Source of the DNA: Paenibacillus sp. Soil750
GTDB lineage: Bacteria > Bacillota > Bacilli > Paenibacillales > NBRC-103111
NCBI RefSeq assembly: GCF_001428045.1
Contig: NZ_LMSD01000015.1
Coordinates: forward strand, 1-64,000
Length of the DNA: 64,000 bases
Direction: 5' to 3'
Every line of letters begins with the position of its first letter. Position 1 is the stretch's first letter. A model generated the notes under the pieces. That model did no database searches, was not told the origin of the DNA, and worked only from the letters and a program-made list of their open reading frames with translations. The position numbers and the translations under genes were made by a program. This document shows positions 53,271 through 61,159 of the stretch, piece after piece.

Positions 53271-53300
53271 ATTATGCAAGATTATGGGAATTTTATTCAT
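53271..53300 (-). promoter_or_regulatory. Sigma-G promoter of the second germination operon
   Basis: On the minus strand, TGAATA (53300-53295), 17 bases, CATAATA (53277-53271) matches the forespore sigma-G consensus almost exactly, as expected for ger operons. Confidence 0.8.
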
Positions 53301-53447
53301 GCTTGCTCCCATTTCGAGAAGTCTCTTAAAGGGGGGGATAATCTGTTTTTTACAAAATCCCTACACTACATTACAATAGAGTAGTTATTAACCTGCGGAC
53401 AAATTTTATGAGAATTGTGTTACTTGAAAGTGAAATGAGGTTTTACG

Positions 53448-54332
53448 ATGAAAAAAGGTCTTGGCTATGCCATTATTGCTTACATTGCTTGGGGCTTGCT
53501 GCCTGTATATTGGAAGCTTTTCGGGTCGTTGATGGCTGGAGAAATATTATCGCATCGCGTGATTTGGTCATTCGTGTTTATGGCGATTCTGATTGTCGCT
53601 GGAAAAGGCAAATGGCAACAGTTTCGCAGCCTGATCACGAATCGCACCACCTTATTATTAGTGGGGGCGAGTAGTTTGTTGATCAGCACCAATTGGCTGA
53701 TCTTTATTTGGGCCGTTAATAATGGGCATGTGATCGAGACGAGTCTCGGCTATTACATCACGCCACTTTTCAACATTATGCTGGCAGTGCTGTTCCTTCG
53801 TGAGAAGCCGACGGGCAGACAATGGCTGGCTGTGGCTTTGGCAGGAATCGGTGTCTTGATCGCCACCATAGACTACGGCAGATTTCCGTGGGTATCCCTC
53901 ACATTAGCAGGTACCTTTGGCTTATATAGCCTTGTGAAAAAAAGAGTCACCTACGATGCCGCAACCGGCCTCGCTGGAGAAACAGCGTTCGTTTTCCCGA
54001 TCGCTCTTGCCTACGTCATCTACTTATTTGCTACGCATCAGGATGCTGCGTGGTCACTGCCGCCGCTGACGTTGATCATGCTTTTCCTAGCAGGTGCTGC
54101 TACTGCGCTGCCCTTGCTATGGTTCGCCAAAGCCGCGTCACAGCTGCCGCTATCTATGCTAGGCTTCATTCAGTATATCGGCCCGTCGATTACACTTCTG
54201 CTTAGCGTATTCGTGTTTAAAGAGAAATTTTCACCTATGCTATTGATTAGCTTTGCTTTTATCTGGAGTGCACTTATCGTTTATGCCTTTGCATCAATCC
54301 GCGTAGCGCGATCGGCAGCAGTTACGGAATAA
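53448..54332 (+). CDS. rarD: RarD-type EamA-family transporter
   Basis: This 294-residue protein has ten membrane helices and the RarD hallmarks AYIAWGLLPVYWKLF, EILSHRVIWS, TNWLIFIWAVNNGHVIETSL and GFIQYIGPSITLLLSVFVF. It belongs to the drug/metabolite transporter superfamily; its substrate is unknown despite the historical chloramphenicol-sensitivity name. The ATG has a weak Shine-Dalgarno sequence (GAGG). Confidence 0.9.
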   Translation: MKKGLGYAIIAYIAWGLLPVYWKLFGSLMAGEILSHRVIWSFVFMAILIVAGKGKWQQFRSLITNRTTLLLVGASSLLISTNWLIFIWAVNNGHVIETSLGYYITPLFNIMLAVLFLREKPTGRQWLAVALAGIGVLIATIDYGRFPWVSLTLAGTFGLYSLVKKRVTYDAATGLAGETAFVFPIALAYVIYLFATHQDAAWSLPPLTLIMLFLAGAATALPLLWFAKAASQLPLSMLGFIQYIGPSITLLLSVFVFKEKFSPMLLISFAFIWSALIVYAFASIRVARSAAVTE

Positions 54333-54344
54333 GTTAGTAGAAGT

Positions 54345-54590
54345 AAAATGTACAGCTAATATTGCCGTTTCATCTGAGATTTAGCGAATAGATGGAAAAA
54401 GTACAGCTAATATGAGCAGGATTGGCGGTTTGGTCGATTTTAGTGGAAATTAACTGTAGTAAATCCATCTATTGCTTCTGAATGGGGAGAATCGGCAAAA
54501 TTAGCTACATAAAATCCATTTAATTTGTTTGGACGGCGGAGAACAGGTCAGTCGGTAAAAGTAGCCAAATTTCCAGCTACCCATAGCACA
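54345..54590. repeat. Intergenic repeat cluster with GTACAGCTAATAT / AATAGATGGA units in both orientations
   Basis: GTACAGCTAATAT occurs at 54349-54361 and 54400-54412. AATAGATGGA (54386-54395) recurs inverted as TCCATCTATT (54463-54472), next to TTAACTGTAG (54449). ATTAGCTAC (54499) with AAATCCATTTA (54511) is another inverted variant. There is no reading frame of note. The composite resembles a dispersed intergenic element of a different family from that at 38.4 kb. Confidence 0.65.
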
Positions 54591-54593
54591 AAG

Positions 54594-54631
54594 AACCCCG
54601 CTCGAGAGCGATTCTCGAACGGGGTTTTTCT
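54594..54631 (+). terminator. Terminator downstream of rarD
   Basis: AACCCCG (54594-54600) with TCGAGA pairs with TCTCGA and CGGGGTT (ending 54626), followed by TTTTTC. Confidence 0.86.
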
Positions 54632-54675
54632 TCTCACGTGTCGCGGTATTCATAGACTTAGGAATCGGCATAATA

Positions 54676-54696
54676 TTTCATTTTAGTGAAATGAAA
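54676..54696. promoter_or_regulatory. Palindromic operator upstream of the RpiR-type regulator
   Basis: TTTCATTT (54676-54683), 5 bases, AAATGAAA (54689-54696) is a perfect inverted repeat. GAAATAAAATTTC follows closely. Both resemble the palindrome before murQ, which also contains AAATAAAATTTC. Confidence 0.6.
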
Positions 54697-54752
54697 TTGA
54701 AATAAAATTTCCTTAATGGCATTGAATTTTACAGATAATTTACAGAAGGATC

Positions 54753-54781
54753 TTGTGTTTTCGCCTAATTATCCGTATGAT
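54753..54781 (+). promoter_or_regulatory. Sigma-A promoter of the RpiR-type regulator
   Basis: TTGTGT (54753-54758), 17 bases, TATGAT (54776-54781), 47 bases before the start codon. Confidence 0.6.
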
Positions 54782-54827
54782 GGAGGTGATTTCAGCACGG
54801 ATAATCTATAGTGAGTAGGGAAACTAT

Positions 54828-55694
54828 ATGTCAATAAATGATAATATTTTGATCAAAATTCGCGATATGAAAGACAGCCTAACTCCCGTGGAGAAATTAG
54901 TGGCTGAGTATATATTAGACAATGTGGACGAGATTCCACATCTCTCGATTAAGAGTCTCGCTCAATCAACGAAAACAAGTGATGCTTCTGTACTGCGGTT
55001 CTGCAAAACGATGGGATATAAGGGTTATCGCAACTTTATCGTGAGCATTTCAGCTTCGCTGGGATCGATGGATGAGGAGCAGAAAGACCAATACACGGAT
55101 ATTCAACCGGGTGATGATCTCTCTACGATTATCTCTAACATTTCGCACAATAATAGTAAATCGATTGAAGACACGCTCAGCGTCATTGATCGAAACGAAA
55201 TTGCCCGCGCGGTCAAAGTGTTAGTGGCTTGCAATCGCATTGTTTTCTTCGGGATCGGTGCATCTGGTCTAGTTGGGATGGATGCTGAGCAGAAATTCTC
55301 ACGCATCAACAAGATGTGCCACACCTACACGGATGGCCATAGTCAACTAACTGCAGCCACGTTGCTTGGGAAAGGTGATGTCGCGATCTTCATTTCCAAT
55401 TCAGGCAGCACGATTGAAATTTTAGATACGCTTGAAATCGCCAAGAAGAATGGCGCCACGATTATTGCCATTACCAAGTATAATAAAAGCTCCCTAGCGG
55501 ATAATGCGAATATCGTACTCAGCATTTCGACACCGGAAATCACGATTCGAAGCGGAGCTATGGGTTCGCGCATTGCGATGTTGACCGTGATTGACATTCT
55601 TTTTGCAGGGGTAGCGAGCAGCGAATATAAGCATGTGAAGAAGTATTTGGCCAAAACACACGACATTATTGCTAGCAGCAAGCATAGGAAATAA
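54828..55694 (+). CDS. murR: RpiR/MurR-family transcriptional regulator
   Basis: This 288-residue regulator has an N-terminal helix-turn-helix (about 1-75: LTPVEKLVAEYILDN, LAQSTKTSDASVLRFCKTMG). A C-terminal SIS domain (about 110-260: VFFGIGASGLVGMDAEQKF, IFISNSGSTIEILDTLEIA) binds a phosphosugar. Position directly upstream of murQ, and shared AT-rich palindromes before both genes, point to MurR-like control by MurNAc-6-phosphate. AGGG lies eight bases before the ATG. Confidence 0.88.
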   Translation: MSINDNILIKIRDMKDSLTPVEKLVAEYILDNVDEIPHLSIKSLAQSTKTSDASVLRFCKTMGYKGYRNFIVSISASLGSMDEEQKDQYTDIQPGDDLSTIISNISHNNSKSIEDTLSVIDRNEIARAVKVLVACNRIVFFGIGASGLVGMDAEQKFSRINKMCHTYTDGHSQLTAATLLGKGDVAIFISNSGSTIEILDTLEIAKKNGATIIAITKYNKSSLADNANIVLSISTPEITIRSGAMGSRIAMLTVIDILFAGVASSEYKHVKKYLAKTHDIIASSKHRK

Positions 55695-55767
55695 GCGTAT
55701 CGAACACACTAACGATGTCCTTCCAGGCGTCGTTTTTTTGTCGAAATTTAAGAAATAAAAAATCAAT

Positions 55768-55792
55768 ATTTTATTTTACCATAAAATAAAAT
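55768..55792. promoter_or_regulatory. Operator overlapping the murQ promoter region
   Basis: ATTTTATTTTA (55768-55778), CCA, TAAAATAAAAT (55782-55792) is a perfect 11-bp inverted repeat ending 11 bases before the -35 box. It is the probable MurR-type binding site. Confidence 0.7.
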
Positions 55793-55803
55793 TTCAAAAA
55801 GTA

Positions 55804-55832
55804 TTGACCAAGTTAAAATTTTTCGTTAGTAT
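55804..55832 (+). promoter_or_regulatory. Sigma-A promoter of the murQ operon
   Basis: TTGACC (55804-55809), 17 bases, TAGTAT (55827-55832). The leader to murQ is about 35 bases. Confidence 0.72.
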
Positions 55833-55872
55833 TAGACCAGTAAAGAGTACAGCAGGCAGGAGGACAGCAGCT

Positions 55873-56787
55873 ATGGATGAGTATCTATCGGGTTTAACTA
55901 CGGAAGAGATTAATGAGAAGACACAGACAATTGACGAATGTTCAACAGAGCAAATGCTTCGGATGATGAATGAACAGGATGCATTGGTTCCAGCAGCAGT
56001 CGGAGCCGAGATACCGCAGATCATGAAAGCGGTTGATATCTTGCATCAAGTTCTCAGAAACGGTGGCAGGATGCTCTACGTAGGAGCTGGTTCTTCTGGC
56101 AGACTCGGTGTGCTTGATGCATCTGAATGTCCTCCAACCTTTGGTATTGATCCATTGTTGGTGCAAGGTCATATCGCTGGTGGCGATGGAGCACTACGAA
56201 CAGCAGTGGAAGGTTTTGAAGACAACGCTGAGGAGGGGGTCGCCCTCATTGAACGATGCGGAGTAACAGCGAAGGATGCGGTAATTGGAATCACGGCTAG
56301 CGGAAGTGCACAATTCGTTATCGCTTGCTTGAAGAAAGCGAAAGAAATTGGTGCCGCCACGATTGGTGTCGTGAATAACAAGAATTCCAAATTGGTAGCT
56401 GTGACAGATGTATGCATCGCGCCAGTGGTTGGGCCGGAAGTAATTATGGGATCTACTCGTCTGAAGGCGGGTACAGCACAGAAGCTGGTTCTTAACATGC
56501 TGACAACTGGAACAATGGTTAAGCTTGGAAAGACATATAACAATCTCATGGTTGACATGAAGGCTAGTAATATCAAGTTGTACGATCGTTCTATTCGCAT
56601 CATTCGGATTGCGACTGGGGTGGATGAATCCACAGCGATCGCTCATCTTGAGAAAGCGTCCATGAACTGTAAACTTGCCATTATGATGATTAAAACCGGC
56701 ATGGAAGTGAAGGAAGCGAACGATGCGTTAGAACAGTGTGAGGGTAGTTTGAAGAGAGCCATACGTACCTTTGTCAAAGTGGTTTGA
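55873..56787 (+). CDS. murQ: N-acetylmuramic acid 6-phosphate etherase
   Basis: This 304-residue SIS-domain lyase removes D-lactate from MurNAc-6-phosphate to give GlcNAc-6-phosphate in the cytoplasm. MurQ motifs are VGAGSSGRLGVLDASECPPT, GDGALRTAVEGFEDN and STRLKAGTAQKLVLNM, with a helical UBA-like tail. The ATG at 55873 (GGAGGA nine bases upstream) gives exactly the usual family length; the longer frame from 55804 begins within the promoter. It is the first enzyme of the cell-wall sugar recovery operon. Confidence 0.96.
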   Translation: MDEYLSGLTTEEINEKTQTIDECSTEQMLRMMNEQDALVPAAVGAEIPQIMKAVDILHQVLRNGGRMLYVGAGSSGRLGVLDASECPPTFGIDPLLVQGHIAGGDGALRTAVEGFEDNAEEGVALIERCGVTAKDAVIGITASGSAQFVIACLKKAKEIGAATIGVVNNKNSKLVAVTDVCIAPVVGPEVIMGSTRLKAGTAQKLVLNMLTTGTMVKLGKTYNNLMVDMKASNIKLYDRSIRIIRIATGVDESTAIAHLEKASMNCKLAIMMIKTGMEVKEANDALEQCEGSLKRAIRTFVKVV

Positions 56788-56857
56788 TCATTTTAAAACA
56801 AAAAAGGAGAGACTTGAGCTACAATCAAGGATCCCTAACCTAGGAGGTTTGTTTTTC

Positions 56858-58294
56858 ATGAAAAGAAAAATGCCCATATTAGCTTCTGTCGTAGCTTTAA
56901 CAATGGCTCTAACAGCTTGTGGCAATAATTCTGGTACGAAAGAAACGACTACACCAGCAGGTTCAACAGCTCCTGCAGCTACGGCCAGCACTGCGAAAGA
57001 CACGATCACAGCCTTGCTTCCTCCGGTTTCACCGAACTATCAGAAGAATTTCGAGCAAATTTCCAAAGATTTCACGGCGCTATATCCGAATCTTACGTTG
57101 AAAATCGAACCAGCTAGCTGGGAAGATGTGAAACAAAAGCTAGATACACAAGTGAATGCAGGTAGCCCGCCGGATATCGCTTTTGGTGGATCTGATGGCA
57201 TTCCGAAGTACATCGAGCAAGGTTTGTTGATGGATATTACGAGTACAGCAACGCCTGAAATGATTAGTGATTACGATAAAGCTCCACTTGAATATATGAA
57301 GAACGGCAAAGGCTTGTACGGCTTCCCAGCTTATATGGAAGTTCATGCACTTGGCGGTAACAAAGAGTTCTTAGAGAAAGCCGGCATTGATTGGAAAAAA
57401 GTACAGACAAACGGTTGGACGTACGATGAATTCCGTCAAGCCATCAAAAAAGGCGTAGTAACTGAGAATGGTAAGACGAGATATGGCTTCGTATTCGCGG
57501 TAAAAGGCGTAGCCGCTGTTGATTACCTAGGGATTATGGCCAAAAATGCAGGCATGCCGCATGCGTTTAATAAAGACTTGAAATATGCGTATACTAGCAA
57601 AAACTACTTAGGCTTGCTGAAAGATCTTCGTGCATTGATTGACGATGGTTCTATGCCGAAAGAGCTTAGCTCGGTTGATGCAGGTAAACGTTGGAACATG
57701 TTCTTAACGGGGCAAACGATGATCACAGGTAAAGGTCTTGCTACATTCGAGAACTCTGCAAAAACGAATAACGCTAAGATTAAAGCTGCTGACGGTTCCG
57801 CGGTAAAAGACAGTATCCCAGTTGACTATATCGTATTGCCAGCGCCAACGTTCCAAGGTGCGAAGCCTTCTGCTGCAACAGTTGTAGATGGTTACATGAC
57901 GTTCCGTGGTAAAAAAGAACCGACTGCAGAACACAAAGCAAATGTCGTAAAAGCGGCTTACTTCCTAGCTAGCGGTAAGGTTGCAGCAACGACGAACAAC
58001 GATTTGTTCGCCGCACATATTACGCAAAGCGCTAAAAAAGAAGCAGCTAACATGAAAATTGAAAGAAACCCTGACAACGTTGCAGCTGTAGACAATATGC
58101 TTAAAAATGCAACACCAGCTCGCTCTGACATTCCATCTGAATTGTCTGCTAAAGCGATTAAGCTAGAAACAGAAGTGATCGTTCCTAAATTCCAAGGTCT
58201 AATCGCAGGTGAGGTTACACCTGAAGCGATGTATGAAGCTGTTAAAGCGGCTGCCATTGCTGCCTTCGGTGCTGACGGAATCGTTAAAGACTAA
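56858..58294 (+). CDS. Extracellular sugar-binding lipoprotein of the MurNAc operon
   Basis: This 478-residue lipoprotein has lipobox LTAC (Cys21), a Thr/Ala-rich tether and a family-1 solute-binding fold (GSPPDIAFGGSDGIPKYIEQ, GLYGFPAYMEV). ATG 56858 with AGGAGG about ten bases upstream is chosen over a frame start inside the murQ end (56771). It lies between murQ and two permease genes, so its ligand is probably MurNAc, GlcNAc-MurNAc or a related amino sugar. A hairpin follows it. Confidence 0.9.
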   Translation: MKRKMPILASVVALTMALTACGNNSGTKETTTPAGSTAPAATASTAKDTITALLPPVSPNYQKNFEQISKDFTALYPNLTLKIEPASWEDVKQKLDTQVNAGSPPDIAFGGSDGIPKYIEQGLLMDITSTATPEMISDYDKAPLEYMKNGKGLYGFPAYMEVHALGGNKEFLEKAGIDWKKVQTNGWTYDEFRQAIKKGVVTENGKTRYGFVFAVKGVAAVDYLGIMAKNAGMPHAFNKDLKYAYTSKNYLGLLKDLRALIDDGSMPKELSSVDAGKRWNMFLTGQTMITGKGLATFENSAKTNNAKIKAADGSAVKDSIPVDYIVLPAPTFQGAKPSAATVVDGYMTFRGKKEPTAEHKANVVKAAYFLASGKVAATTNNDLFAAHITQSAKKEAANMKIERNPDNVAAVDNMLKNATPARSDIPSELSAKAIKLETEVIVPKFQGLIAGEVTPEAMYEAVKAAAIAAFGADGIVKD

Positions 58295-58310
58295 GAATAG
58301 GGTATACACC

Positions 58311-58346
58311 TCGGATAGTCGGGCAGAACATTGCACGACTATCCGA
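58311..58346 (+). terminator. Intra-operon hairpin after the binding-protein gene
   Basis: An 11-bp perfect stem TCGGATAGTCG (58311-58321) / CGACTATCCGA (58336-58346) is followed by ATCATTTTAAGC. The tail is weak, so it probably stabilises the upstream mRNA or terminates partly rather than fully. Confidence 0.68.
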
Positions 58347-58383
58347 ATCATTTTAAGCAAGTTCGAAAAGAGGGTTGGATTGT

Positions 58384-59283
58384 ATGGCTGTAGCTAAGTC
58401 GATAAAACGAAAAGGAATTAAGGGAGATGGCGCCTGGGGATATATCTTTATTGCTGTGTCCTTACTAGTGTTTGCCATGTTCACCGCCTACCCGGTCGTA
58501 AGCGCGTTCATCATTAGTTTGCAAAAGTACAAACCATTAGGCTCCACCTATGTCGGCTTTGATAACTATGCAAGCTCATTGAAGGATGGCCTCTTCTGGC
58601 AAGCCATGAAGAATACGCTTGTGTATACGGTTTTGACTGTACCGGTTAACCTGTTTCTCTCGATGGCGATTGCAGTCTTGATTCTGCCGCTTAGAAAGAA
58701 AACACAGTCCTTTTTTAAAGGTATTTACTATTTACCTGTTGTAGCTTCAGGCGTTGCATTGTCTGTCGTGTGGCTTTGGATTTTCGATCCTTTAGAGGGT
58801 GGAATTCTAAATCAACTTATTCATTTCTTTGGTTTTGAGAATCAGAACTGGCTGGGTTCTAGTAAAACAGCTATGTTTTCATTGGTATTCATGTCGTGGA
58901 TGTCCAGCCATGGTACCAGCATCATTATTTATTTGGCCGGCTTGCTCGGAATTGATGATACGTATTATGAAGCTGCTGAGATTGATGGAGCGAATTTTCT
59001 CCAAAAGCTTTGGCACATCGTCGTTCCTAGTCTTAAACCAGCTACCTTATTCCTGTTAGTAACTGGTGTGATCGGTTCCTTCCAGGTATTCCAGAACGCT
59101 TATCTCATGACAGGTGGCGGACCTAACAATGCAACGACGATGGTGGGGTTACTCATCTTCAACAATGCATTTACGTATTTTGAATTTGGCAAAGCAGCGG
59201 CACAATCTCTGATTCTAGCCGTTATCATAGCAGCAGTATCGGTTGTTCAATTTAAATATGCGGGGAAAGACGTCGAGTATTAA
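58384..59283 (+). CDS. Sugar ABC importer permease (MalF/UgpA-like)
   Basis: This is a 299-residue six-helix permease with the EAA loop YEAAEIDGANFLQKLWHIVV and YLMTGGGPNNATTMVGLLIF. ATG 58384 is used, with GAGGG ten bases upstream. It is part of the murQ operon importer. Confidence 0.92.
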   Translation: MAVAKSIKRKGIKGDGAWGYIFIAVSLLVFAMFTAYPVVSAFIISLQKYKPLGSTYVGFDNYASSLKDGLFWQAMKNTLVYTVLTVPVNLFLSMAIAVLILPLRKKTQSFFKGIYYLPVVASGVALSVVWLWIFDPLEGGILNQLIHFFGFENQNWLGSSKTAMFSLVFMSWMSSHGTSIIIYLAGLLGIDDTYYEAAEIDGANFLQKLWHIVVPSLKPATLFLLVTGVIGSFQVFQNAYLMTGGGPNNATTMVGLLIFNNAFTYFEFGKAAAQSLILAVIIAAVSVVQFKYAGKDVEY

Positions 59284-59300
59284 GAAGGGGGAGATAACAA

Positions 59301-60161
59301 ATGTCTTTATATAGTAATCATGCAGGCAATCCAAAAGTAAAAACAATGCGTAACTCAATCATTTTTATCGTCCTTCTTCTTTTTGCTCTGGCGACGATTT
59401 TCCCGATTTACTTTATGTTCATTTCTGCACTTGGAGATCCTGTAGAAGCTGGTGCGGTAAGTTATTCGATTTTCCCAACCAAAGTTTCCTTTGCTTCCTT
59501 TAAGTTCTTCTTTGATTACAGTGAGTACTCCTATCGTTGGTTATTGAATTCACTCATCGTGGCTGCAACGGTAACGGTCTCGAATGTGATTTTTGCAAGT
59601 ATGGCAGGGTATGCCTTCTCGAAGCTTCGCTTCAAGGGTAGAGGCTTCCTGTTCGGATTGTTACTAATGTCCATGATGATTCCTTATCAAGTTACACAAG
59701 TTCCATTGTACATTCTGGTTGTGAATGTATTTAATTTGCAAGATACGTACAGTGCTTTGATTATGCCGGGGCTAGTAACCGTGTATAACATTTTCTTGGC
59801 GAAGCAATTTATGAGCAGTATCCCGAACGAGATTATGGAAAGTGCCAAAATTGAAGGATGCAGCCAGTTCCAAATCTATATTCGGATCATTTTGCCACTA
59901 TCCAAAACGGTTATGGCAGTTATGGCAATTCTGACTTTTATGGATAGCTGGAACACGTTCTTCTGGCCGCTACTTGTTACGAATACGATGGAAATGCAGA
60001 CGATTCAGGTTGGTCTCAAAAACTTCCGTTTTGCCAACACGACGTATATCGCGCCAATGATGGCTGGGGCAACAATCTCAGCATTACCTATGTTTGTTCT
60101 ATTCTTTAGCCTACAAAAGTACTTCTTGGAAGGCGTAACTGTAGGTGCAGTGAAGGGCTAA
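59301..60161 (+). CDS. Sugar ABC importer permease (MalG/UgpE-like)
   Basis: This is a 286-residue six-helix permease with the EAA loop IMESAKIEGCSQFQIYIRII and the C-terminal YFLEGVTVGAVKG. It lies 17 bases after its partner, with AAGGGGGAG upstream. The operon again lacks an ATPase gene, which implies a shared energising subunit. Confidence 0.92.
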   Translation: MSLYSNHAGNPKVKTMRNSIIFIVLLLFALATIFPIYFMFISALGDPVEAGAVSYSIFPTKVSFASFKFFFDYSEYSYRWLLNSLIVAATVTVSNVIFASMAGYAFSKLRFKGRGFLFGLLLMSMMIPYQVTQVPLYILVVNVFNLQDTYSALIMPGLVTVYNIFLAKQFMSSIPNEIMESAKIEGCSQFQIYIRIILPLSKTVMAVMAILTFMDSWNTFFWPLLVTNTMEMQTIQVGLKNFRFANTTYIAPMMAGATISALPMFVLFFSLQKYFLEGVTVGAVKG

Positions 60162-60190
60162 TCTCGGGTCCAAAAGGAGGCAGCTGCATC

Positions 60191-61159
60191 ATGCTAGTAA
60201 CATGGGATGCTTCCTATCGGCGTGACGTCATCGCGTTATGGAATGAAGCCGCGGTGAAGGATGGCTATAAGGAGCTTACTGAACAAAGCTTTGATGGGAT
60301 TTTTGCGGGAAATCGTTACTTTGATAAAGATGGTACGTTTCTTCTACTAGCCAATGATAAGGTCATCGGTTTTGCCTGTGGATGTACAGGAGATGATCTT
60401 CCGCTTGGCGATGTGGCCGGATATATCACATGTATCGTGTTAGCGAGCGGTTTTGACACCGATGATAACTATTTAATGCTATTAACTGCTTTGGAAGACC
60501 GCTTTAAACAGTTGGGTAAAAAGCAAGCCGATATCCTCTTTTTCAATCCGATGTTATTGCCATGGTACATCCCGGATACACCTCAGCATGAGCACAATAA
60601 TGCCCCGGGTATACCTGTAGATAGTAAGTTATATACGTTTTTGCTTGGTGCAGGCTATTTTGAACGTGCGAAGCAATGCGCCATGTATCTCCATTTGTCA
60701 GCGTTTGCGATGCCAGAGGAATATAGCGTGAAAGAAGCCAAAGCGAGCGCCCAAGGGTACACGATCGACATGTTTGACCCGGGTAAGCACGCTGGTGTGG
60801 AAGACATGCTGGAGGGCTTTGGGAATCCATTATGGCAAAAGGAGATCGGCGCATCCACGGCAAATGGCGTGCCAGTTGTCATCGCTGCCTATCAAGGCAA
60901 GACCATTGGCTTCGCAGGACCCGTCATTCGTCAAGCAAATGGGCGAGGTTATTTTGCTGGTATCGGTGTGCTTCCTGAGCACGAGGGTCATGGGTTAGGC
61001 AGTCTTTTATTTTACAAGCTATGTGAAGCGTTTCAGGAAATAGGGACCGAATACATGTCGTTATTTACAGGTATGTCGAATCCAGCCATCCGGATTTATG
61101 AACGAGCAGGTTTTCAAACTGTGAAACTATTTGCTGTCATGAGAAGGGAGTTTGCCTAA
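60191..61159 (+). CDS. Tandem GNAT-family N-acetyltransferase
   Basis: This 322-residue cytoplasmic protein has two GNAT-like halves. The C-terminal half has the acetyl-CoA loop GIGVLPEHEGHGLGSLLFYK and the terminal NPAIRIYERAGFQTV; the N-terminal half is degenerate. AAAGGAGG precedes the ATG. Its last base overlaps the next start (ATGA-type overlap with the PIG-L gene), so acetyltransferase and deacetylase are coupled. Within a MurNAc/GlcNAc operon it may act on an amino-sugar amine. Confidence 0.87.
   Translation: MLVTWDASYRRDVIALWNEAAVKDGYKELTEQSFDGIFAGNRYFDKDGTFLLLANDKVIGFACGCTGDDLPLGDVAGYITCIVLASGFDTDDNYLMLLTALEDRFKQLGKKQADILFFNPMLLPWYIPDTPQHEHNNAPGIPVDSKLYTFLLGAGYFERAKQCAMYLHLSAFAMPEEYSVKEAKASAQGYTIDMFDPGKHAGVEDMLEGFGNPLWQKEIGASTANGVPVVIAAYQGKTIGFAGPVIRQANGRGYFAGIGVLPEHEGHGLGSLLFYKLCEAFQEIGTEYMSLFTGMSNPAIRIYERAGFQTVKLFAVMRREFA

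Noticed and set aside
55804-55872. N-terminal extension of MurQ
   Set aside because: It contains the promoter elements and would exceed the normal family length; ATG 55873 has a good ribosome binding site.
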